The notes below the pieces were generated by a model. That model saw only the letters and a program-made list of their open reading frames with translations. It searched no databases and was not told the origin of the DNA. A stretch of DNA of 64,000 bases from Membranipora membranacea. Its lineage: Eukaryota; Bryozoa; Gymnolaemata; Cheilostomatida; Membraniporidae. The stretch covers positions 34,508,162 through 34,572,161 of the forward strand of contig OU612067.1 of the NCBI GenBank assembly GCA_914767715.1, in the 5' to 3' direction. Of the stretch, positions 36,901-46,500 are shown in pieces; position 1 is the stretch's first letter; each line of letters opens with the position of its first letter. Made by a program: the position numbers and the translations under genes.

Positions 36901-39476
36901 TGAAGCAAATCTTTGCGTACAACCATGAATCTGACCCCAATGATGATCTTCTCAAAAATGCAAGGTCGTTGATTGCTGATGTAGTTGTACCACAACAAAG
37001 GAAAGATGTCAATCAGAGAATGTTAGAGGCTGATATCCGGAAGTTTAACTTTGTGCCAAGCAACATTCTCAGAGACAAAGGATTTACAATAGATGTGAAA
37101 AAAGAAATCTACAGGTTTCCATCCATCTTATTGTATGATCTTTCCATTGTGCTTGGAATTAGGTCAGAGTCAGCCTGGGAAACATTACATGCACTGTTGG
37201 ACAATGGATCTTTGACATTAGCTACTCATGCATGCCTGAGTTTTCTCTTAGCAAGTGCCTGTTTCATAAGAATGAGTGCTTATCTATTTCATGATTCGCA
37301 CGACGACAGAATATCAGTAGCTGAGACGACTTCCCCCATCTCAACTTCTGAGGCCTCAAAAGATCAAGCACCACACCGTAGATGGTTTGTCCCGATGGGT
37401 CTGTTCGCTAGCATCTGTAATGCCATGATTCCTCTGAAGAACCAACTGCAATCAATGGGTTCCACAGGCCTGGCTGAGCTGGATAAAGCTGGTGAAAACC
37501 TTCAGGAAGGCAGGTTCAACCAAATACAGACATTACATTACTGTGGGAGACACGCTGATGCAAGGAGAAGCTTCATTGATATGTTTGGCCCTGAAGTGAC
37601 AGAGAATCCTGGGAAAGTGGCATGCGTTATCAAAAACACAATGAATGAACCTATGGAGGTTTTCAAAACCATCGCTGATACCCTAATAGAATGTTCTGAA
37701 TTCAAAGCTGCGTTATATTACTCGTTTCAAGTAGATCAAGGTATTGAGGACCAATTGCATCAATCAGTAAGACTTGCAGTATGCTACCGCGGACTATCAC
37801 AATACTATGATGCATTAGAAGTGCTGAGAAAAATTGATGATCAACCTGCCATAATCCATCAAATCCTCGGAGAAGTTAACTCAGATTTGAGGAATTTCAA
37901 AGTAGCTGAACATCATCTTCTAGTAGCTTTGGATCATCACTACAGAGATGGAATCACTGAACCACAGTATGACTACTTCGGTCAGGTTGTGGAGAAATCA
38001 ACAGTACATGATCACATTAGACTTAGTGCTGATTCACCTCTCAAAATACTAGATGCTTTAAAAAACCCGTCTGTTCAGACTCTTAGTGTGATAAGCTCCT
38101 TGGGATTTGCTTACTTTAACCAAGGTAAACTACAACTCTCAAAGGCCTACTTTGAGAAGTACAAAGAGTGGATTGCTCATGTTTATGGGAGGGGAGTGCT
38201 TGTGACAGCAAATGCTCATGCCCTTAACAGATTGGGAAACATAGCACAAGCCATGGGACATCATGAGGAGGCAGAGGAATCTTTCCTTGCAGCAAAAGAG
38301 AAGTACCATCAGATATATGGTCAGGGTGCGGCTCATGCTGACATAGCGCATGTCTTACATAATCTCAGCACCCTTTATGCTAAAAATGACCAAAAGAAAT
38401 CTCTACGATTAAGTGAACAAGCGATTAGTATGTACAAACAAGTGTACCAGGTCAATAATCACTACAGCATCGCTCGCACACTTACTTCGACTGTATCTTG
38501 TCACCAGAATACACACAAATGGAAAAAGGCAATTGCAGCAGCCAAATCAGCACTCACTATGTTCAGATCCATACTAGGTGAAGCATCTAATCATACTCTC
38601 ATTGCCTTAAATCTAACCAAGTTGGGACAAAGCTTCAACCGCATCAGACAGTTTGAGGATTCACAGCAATATTTTAGTGATGCGCTACACATGTACAAGG
38701 GTATTCATGGAGAGAAAAATAATGGTGATGTAGCCGAGGTCCTCATATGGCTTGGTATGATCTACAGTGCTTTGGGAGATGAAGAGAGGTCGGATGAACA
38801 AATCCAAAAAGCTGAAGCAATGTACGAGGAACTTTGTGAGGAACAATTGCCATATGCTGACAACCTGAATCACTTAGGTGTCTACTACAATGAGGCAGGA
38901 ATATACGCAAAAGCTGAGATTTGTTATGAAAAGGCACTGGCAATATACATGGAGTCTGGCAGAAAAAGAAACATTGCTACTGTCATACACAATCAGGGAG
39001 GAAACTACATGTGTATGAAAGACACAAAGAAAGCAATAGAATGTGAAGAAAGCGCATTGTCTATAAACAGAGAGATCTTCGGTAACGAGGCATCTAATCT
39101 TAGCATCGCCAGGATATTGTGTAATCTTGGATCGTGTTACAGCGACTTATCACAATATGAAACTTCAAAAGAGTACTGGCTCCATTCTTTGTTGATGTAT
39201 AAAGACTTCTACGGAAAGGAGGCATATCATATCGATATTGCAAGTGTCCTGGTATCACTCTGTGTCACACATTTACACTTGAATGAGTTGCCTCAGGCCA
39301 ATGAAAGGTGTAAAGAGGCACTGGGCATGTATCTCGCAGTTGATCCACAGCACCCTGAAGTGCCCGTGCTGAAAGAATTTCTGGAAGAACGTTCATCTGG
39401 TCTATTCTGGTCTGTCTTCCTGTCTGTCTGTCACTTCTCCTGGCAATTTTTATTCATCTTTAATAAATATTTATGA
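33983..39476 (+). CDS. Nucleotidyltransferase (GlnD/DUF294-like) plus TPR-repeat protein
   Basis: Three exons are proposed: 33,983-34,066 (tentative), 35,225-35,410 and 36,117-39,476, all in phase 0, about 1,209 residues. The last exon is one long open frame. Near residue 220, AIGSLARGEATPYSDLEYMF matches the nucleotidyltransferase motif G-S-x-x-R-G-E...SDLE, with acidic Asp/Glu in the metal-binding position, as in GlnD/DUF294 proteins. A DUF294-like C-terminal motif follows (FTIDVKKEIYRFPSILLYDL). From about residue 700 on come roughly nine 42-44-residue TPR repeats of the kinesin-light-chain type (LNRLGNIAQAMGHHEEAEES, LGVYYNEAGIYAKAEICYEK). Substrate and role are unknown; a signalling or defence role is only a guess. 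The final 25 residues are hydrophobic and overlap an AATAAA at 39,460, so the true C-terminus may lie at a donor near 39,401. A LINE and a foldback element occupy the introns. Confidence 0.85.
34137..35218 (+). mobile_element. 5'-truncated LINE (RT domain) in intron 1 of the NTase-TPR gene
   Basis: An intact 308-residue frame (34,148-35,074) covers the RT palm and thumb: GTPQGCCLSPLLFSIYTN, IIKYADDTCIIG (catalytic YADD), KYLGVLVDDKLRF, FKSFIVSRISYCLPVIF. Endonuclease and fingers are missing. The 3' end finishes AATAAAATCCATCCATCCATT, a simple-repeat tail typical of Jockey/L2-like LINEs. It is the same family as the decayed copy at 6,930-8,740 and much better preserved, so it is younger. Confidence 0.9.
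35594..36106. mobile_element. Foldback element abutting a splice acceptor
   Basis: Inverted arms of about 120 bp: TATAGACAGTTTTCTGAGCT at the left and its complement at the right, with GGAGTTGTCCTCTCTCCA also inverted, and further weaker pairing inward. The right end stops about 10 bp before the acceptor of the large NTase-TPR exon at 36,117, so the element supplies the branch-point region of intron 2. Confidence 0.85.
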
Positions 39477-40310
39477 CTTTTGACTAATCTATGAAAAAAT
39501 TCATGAAGAAAAAGACATGTAATATTACCATTTGCTGTAAGGTTTTCTTTTCATGTATTGTTTAGTCTGTTTGTGGGTAATTATTAATACAGAGAGTGGT
39601 ACAAATGAAGTAGTTGTATATCATTTATTGTATTTCTATAACCAAACAAATGTTAAGCCAGTCTTCCAACTGCAGTTGGCTTCTAAGTCATTTGGTACTA
39701 GCAAATCACATAGATATAATTGCCTTCTTAATGAAATCAGGGTTTGCTGGTCGATCATATTTAATAAACTAATTTTAGTATACATGACATTAGGCATATC
39801 AATCTCATTGATATCTACGCTTTTTTGAAACCAGGATCAGGCACATTTGATGATGAAGTTTGCGTTTCTTTCCATTTTGGTATATCTCTTAGTCCTACAT
39901 GAGTAAAAAAATATTAGATTGTCTCTTTGTAACATTATGTTTGTTAACCGTAAAAACTGAGAGAAATTCTGGATGCACTTTCTGGAAGATTATTGAAGCT
40001 TAACAAAACAGACTTGAAATAATCCTATAAGCTATGCAGGGCAGGGTGTGTTGTCAAAACTTCTACTGTAGGAGATTTTAATTGAGCAGCTTTCAAATCA
40101 AGCATTCCTAGTGCGACTTCCTTGTTGCTACCAGATAGTCTCTGCTTTGTTTTTGTTTGTTAACAGTCTGCTGCCGAGTCCGATATGGTCAAACTCAACA
40201 ATTTCTTATCTTCTATCAGTCAATATGCCATTCACGACTCACAACCAGAGCCTTATCAGATGGTGTAACTGTGTCGTAGTGTTACTCTCTGATATCCACC
40301 TGACTAGTAG
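39477..40310. other. Convergent intergenic region (NTase-TPR and GTF2H1 3' ends)
   Basis: AT-rich, no supported gene. AATAAA at 39,460 may serve the NTase-TPR gene. The GTF2H1 3' UTR should run into this stretch from the right. Confidence 0.45.
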
Positions 40311-40540
40311 AGACCAGTACAGACCAGTACGGACCAGTACAGACCAGTGCGGACCATTACGGACCAGTAAGGACCAGTATGGACCAGTACAGACCAGTAC
40401 GGACCAGTACGGACAAGCACGGACCAGTACTGACCAGTACAGGCCAGTACGGACCAGTACAGACCAGTACGGACCAGTACAGACCAGTACGGACCAGTAA
40501 AGGCCAGTACGGACCAGTACAGATTAGTACAGACCAGTAG
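40311..40540. repeat. 10-bp minisatellite, 23 copies, in the GTF2H1 3' UTR
   Basis: GACCAGTACG/A repeats in register for 230 bp. On the minus strand it starts 14 bp after the GTF2H1 stop codon, so it should be transcribed as repeated GTACTGGTC(C/T). The open frames seen across it on both strands come from the repeat. Confidence 0.9.
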
Positions 40541-40554
40541 GCACATGGTTTATA

Positions 40555-43500
40555 TCACTTTATACTGGCCAGAGAAGGTGAAGAGGAAGACTTGCTCATC
40601 TTCTTATTATACCACTTCTGATATTTCTCAAACGCCGTACTAAGCTGGGAATTCATGTGATCTGTGAGCTAAAAAATAGATTTACCGTGTGATAATAAAG
40701 ATCAAGGCAGACAATATTTAAAATCCAGTCAGGCCCAGCAGGAATGTCTGTGATCTACAAGAACGAAAGCTACACTTTTATAGTTTTTAGTACCCAGATC
40801 CAAATAGTGAAAATAATGTTAACTCAGTTATAATTATGAACGCAAAGTTGAAGAGAAATCTACTGCAAGATTCACATTATGTCGTATACAGAGCAAGCCG
40901 CACACATTCAAGCTGGACCATTAATAATAGGTTATGATATTGAGAGGCAAGTGGTGAATACATGTTCCTGCTTGTTTATTTCAAGTTGTCTTCTCTTGAA
41001 ACAGCGGGAGTCAAATCCAAAATACATTTTACATATTACCAGGTATTTTGTGATCACAGGCCCAAATAGCCTGGCATCATAGATCATCTCATGGGTAAAG
41101 AAAAGTACAAATAAGGGTAAGTAGGGTAAAAAGGAAGTTCCAACCATATCATATATATAACGTATACGTCTCAGCTGCAGATAATTCAGTTTAGCGCTGA
41201 TAACTCACATTAAAGCTAAAGCTGTGAGGTTTTATCTTCTCCTTGAATGGTGTCAGTTTAGAGCTGCTGAATCTCTGTAAGTTCTGCTCCATCTTAATTA
41301 GCTGTAATCAAGGTCATATTAAGGTCATATTAAGGTTGTATTATACAGTATCATTGATTCATGCTTAGGGTAGTAGAAGATATAATATGCCAGCTGGTAA
41401 GAACTTCAGGGCACAAGGGTTGTTGGTGCAGAGTGCGAATCCCACTTCAGCAGTTGATTGGCTATGTGACATGTCCCTCATCTTAAGCAATTAAATGAAA
41501 GTATTGCAAAGGGTGACTTTTTACCAGGTGATGTTGACATTGTCTGGTCGTGAAAATAAAACAACAAGAGGCAGCGCACAAAGTCACGCACAGTTATCGC
41601 TGACTACTAGCCTTCCTAACCTTGTCTTCCAGTTGTTTAGTTTGTGTCGGGAAGCAGGCCCAGAAATGTCTGAGTAGCTCATTAAGTGCACAGTAGAGAT
41701 TCCTCAACTCCGCCTTAATATCAGCTGGTACCATGTCTGTAAAATAACAACAGCAACACGCAACATGAGGAAAAGTACGATAGGAGGTCATAGGCTTAAT
41801 TAACATAAACCTAGACATTATATACCTGAACTTAAATTTAACCGGTCGAGCTGACATCGACTCACATTGATTGTTGTGGGACTGATACATTATGCCCCAT
41901 ACACTACATTAAAGTTAGCATGTCTTAAAAAGCTTTGTTGGCGGGAAGGGGGGGGGAGAAAACTCTCCTATATTCATGGGTTGGACTGGAAAATGGAAAT
42001 CCCGCGATTCTCAGAGCTTTTTCCCCAACTCATCTTCTTGACAGTTCGATGCAAGAGTCGACAAGCTTTGTTCTCCCTCTCCCCCCCTCCTGCTATTCCA
42101 GGCTATTCTACATTATACTACAGATACGCACATATATAGCCTTGGCCTACATACTCATGTATGTACATAACATACACACACATATTCATGTATATACTAA
42201 CCAGCCATAGAAGTCTGAGAGACTCCCTGCATTAGTATACCACCAGGAGATAATTGTTTGAGTATATCTCTAGCTATATCACTAGTAAGGTTATGTTTAG
42301 TCTCACCGCTCCACTGCTCTACCTATAAAGAATCATACAATTATAACAAAACAAATAAATAAAAACATATTACACTGTTAGTCATTCACATGCTAGGGCT
42401 AAAGTGAGGGCTGGTCATTGATTAACAAAGAGCATTAAATTAATTATATCTGAAGTCAAGTCTTCAATGCATAGAGTTATCCTAGTCTTATTTCGGAGAG
42501 GTAGAGGGAGGTATCTTAACTACGGGTGTGCAAACACACAGTGGACCTCTGCTAGTTTTAGTTCCCTTCTGCATGGACCCGGTTAGGGTAAATGGCTTGC
42601 AAGAACCAAATCAGGAATAACAGCTTGCGCCTGGAATTGAATTAAGACCTCACAGATCAAAGTCCGCACCCATAACCTTCAAAGCTCTCTTGACTCCCCT
42701 TGACCCCCTTTTCTATAGCTCTGTATGATTTTTTGATAAGATACTGTTAAATGACATTAGTAGTAGACATTGAGAGATTGAAGAGTTTGAACCCGCCGCC
42801 ATCCAGGCAGGTACTCAACTAGCTGAGTCAGATGAATCATTACAAGTCTACAACTAATAAACATGTGACTAGAGACCAGCAGTATACACTAACATACCTC
42901 ATGTATCAGAGAGTTAGCTAGAGACCAGCAGTATACACTAACATACCTCATGTATCAGAGAGTTAGCTAGAGACCAGCAGTATACACTAACATACCTCAT
43001 GTATCAGAGAGTTAGCTAGAGACCAGCTGTATACACTGACATACCTCATGTATCAGAGAGTTAGCTAGAGACCAGCTGTATACACTGACATACCTCATGT
43101 ATCAGAGAGTTAGCTAGAGACCAGCAGTATACACTAACATACCTCATGTATCAGAGAGTTAGCTAGAGACCAGCTGTATACACTAACATACCTCATGTAT
43201 CAGAGAGTTAGCTAGAGACCAGCTGTATACACTAACATACCTCATGTATCAGAGAGTTAGCTAGAGACCAGCTGTATACACTAACATACCTCATGTATCA
43301 GAGAGTTAGCTAGAGACCAGCTGTATACACTAACATACCTCATGTATCAGAGAGTTAGCTAGAGACCAGCAGTATACACTAACATACCTCATGTATCAGA
43401 GAGTTAGCTAGAGACCAGCTGTATACACTAACATACCTCATGTATCAGAGAGTTAGCAGCTCTCAGCATCTCCTCAGAACTTCTATACTTAGTCTGCTGA

Positions 43501-46500
43501 TTTTGAGGGGACGGTCCATGGAAGTACCGATTTACTTTAGTTAGCCTCAGAGTAGACTTCTTACTCACAGGCTTATCAGCTTCTAAGTCTTCTAATGCAG
43601 TCGACTCCTCCCACTTCCTCTGTAAAAATAACAAAAATAACCTTTACCCAATAATCAGTATTACAATAATAATGAACAATGAACAGAGGTGCGCGTATCG
43701 CTGTATAACACACAGGCTTTCAGCTAGTAAAGTCCTTCTTCAGGGCCTTTATAACCATCTCCAGCAGCATGAAGCGTGAAGCATGTTGAGCATCCCATTC
43801 CCTCACTGGTTTTTCACAAAGTCGGTATTGTAATGCAATCGATATTTGAGGTGAAGGCAATCAAACACAAACATATGTATGGAAGAGTCACGTCACAGCG
43901 CCAACTCAAGACTGACCTCCTTGTTCCATAAATACTACAGAATGTCATAGTATAACCACCTAGCCTTACTCTGAATATAATAATCCTCTTTCTTCCTTCC
44001 TCCCACCTACGTATGCTTACTAGGTTCTGTTGATACGGTCTTATGGGCACACTATCAGTATTGATATATTTACTGTTTCAATCACACTTTTGTTGGCCTA
44101 TTTGATGCTCAGATGCTCAGTTCTGTTATACTACCATCTGCTCACATGTGGTGTTGAGTCTGAAGCCACCAGACACTATAAAGTAGGCCGTTATATTTAC
44201 TGAGATAGAATGGAGTTTCCTATCAGTAGGAAGCATGATGTGTGGTGGCAAGGCAAATATCAGGCTATTTCTTACATTGTAATTTCCTCACTGTGAATGT
44301 GCGATGTTATGACATCATTCTCATAAAATACATAATATATAGTTCCTCTTATCAAACACATGACTAATTTTTCTGTCACCTGACGATTAATGGTAATAGA
44401 TCTGTCAGTTTGGAGAAAACTCTCTTCCCTAATAGCCCAGGTATCTGTCGAATCCTCAGAGTATAATCACAAGCTCTATGCCACATATGCCTGAAATCAA
44501 CGAAGCTCCTAGAGTTTCATAATAATATATCAACTGAATATCCTGATCACTATAAATAGAAAAGGTTATCATACACTGTACTGATAACACCCACCTTATT
44601 TTCAGAGGCTTGATCTTGATTAGTAATCATCTCCCCTGTTTTGTCACTAGCCTGTAGAGATCGCGTGTGGTCCTGAGCAGTCTTCAGTATACGAGTGGAG
44701 TGATGATTAAATCTCTTTATTATAGTCAGATTACTGTTAGGATGAGCCGAGGATGATTTGGTGGCTGCAGCACTTTGAGATTCACCGAAATCCTGCAAAC
44801 AAATACGACATAGCTTGAAATAAGGGACTCTGAAATATTTTGTTGCGGGGGTTTTAGATGATTGATACCACAAACAAATCCTGGGCTCAATCAACAACCA
44901 GTACTGCAGCAGGGAGGGTGGCTGGCTGCTGTCACATTATTTAGTCATTGGTGAGGTCAGATTTCAGATGTTTTCAAGAAGAGATTTTTCTTTAGGGGGC
45001 ATACTCGGTTCTGTAAATCATTGGGCGTTTCGATAAACCACAAATTAGTTAACTTCTGATACATCACCTGTGTGCTCAATACTCAGAAAAAATCGCTGAC
45101 TGGTTGTATATATGGTAGACCTGAGAGCAGTTCCGGTGATTTACATCAGGTTAGCCTTAGGAGAACAACCAGTCCATTGAAGGGGGGTCAAACTACAAAT
45201 AAGCACATTGTATAAGCTTTATTTGGAACCGATCATTTCGGGATATAAATACTATAGTAAAGACTTACCTCCCCTATAGGATTATCAGTCATCACAGTCA
45301 TATCTACCATACCACCTTCACCTATTCTATCAAGTAAGTCACTGGCCATCTCTATAATCATATCATATATAGTACATATATCATACGTATTCAGATACAT
45401 GAACTGTATATCGACATCAAAAAGTGCTGAAGATCTGCCAAAGCATATTGAAGTGTCATCATTTGCCAAAATTTATGATTATGATGATATAATAATATTG
45501 GTTATAAAAGGCAGATGGCAGAATACAAAGAGACATTGACCAATTTTTTCCTGATAATATTCGGGGGGGGGGGGGGGAGATCCATGTTTGTCAGTATCTA
45601 TAGTCACATATTTACCTGTCTCATCAGATTTAGCACAATCTGTGAATACATCCTTAGATCCGAGATTAATCCTGTCTCTGTGATAATAATGTGACTGGAA
45701 GAATTTAGTCCAGAATTCACTCTCTGTCATCTCATGTGGTACACATTCTAAGTGTTTACTCTTTACTGTAAATATAATCAAACAATCGCAAACTGTGATA
45801 TAAAACGGGCCTTTCTCTAAACTACTGCTGCCACTCATGCAAATTTGTGCTAATTGAATTCTGCATAGCTCCAAGATAATTAATTGAGACTTAAATCACA
45901 TAATTGTCACCTAATGGACAAATAATTTGCACACACTGATCTTCAAAATCAGGGCATGAAATCTACGCACCAGCTTATGACGTGTCCAGTGTGCACTAGT
46001 AAGACGGTACAACACCTGTTGCGGTAGACAATTAATTTCATGCCCTAATTTTGTCGATCAGTTTGTGCAAAATATTTGCTCATTAGGTGACAATGCTGAG
46101 ATTGCAGCCTCATTTTATTAGTTTTGAGATACAGATAATTCTATACGCACACACTTGGCTGTGTGGCAGCAGTGGTTTAAGTTCCACATACCATGTTATA
46201 TCAAAGTTTTAATTGTCAATATCAAAATTAAACTGTTTTGGGTTTGAGTAATAATTTTATCTTTATTTTATCTCTAGTCCAACACTACTCATATATATAC
46301 CTGAGAGTATAAGATCTCAGTATATATATACTTGAGAGTATAAGATCTCAGTAGAATGATAAGGATGAATTGCTCGCTCGTTATGGTGGTAGAGACAACT
46401 GCACAAGTAAAACTACTTTGACAGAGGGAATCGAAGCGGTGTGACAGAAACTTCAACTGACCCCACAAAAAAGTCACCTACATGAAACCTATCAGTAAAA

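Noticed and set aside
41867-42210. Two overlapping 90-codon frames in a GTF2H1 intron
   Set aside because: They cover a G-rich stretch and simple TACATA repeats, on the strand opposite the gene, with no recognisable content.
42881-43457. CRISPR-like array of regular repeats
   Set aside because: The whole 49-bp unit repeats with no unique spacers, and it lies in an intron of an animal gene.
45766-45874. N-terminal extension of GTF2H1 exon 5 reading frame
   Set aside because: It reads through the TTTACAG acceptor into intron 4 and the edge of the MITE at 45,824.
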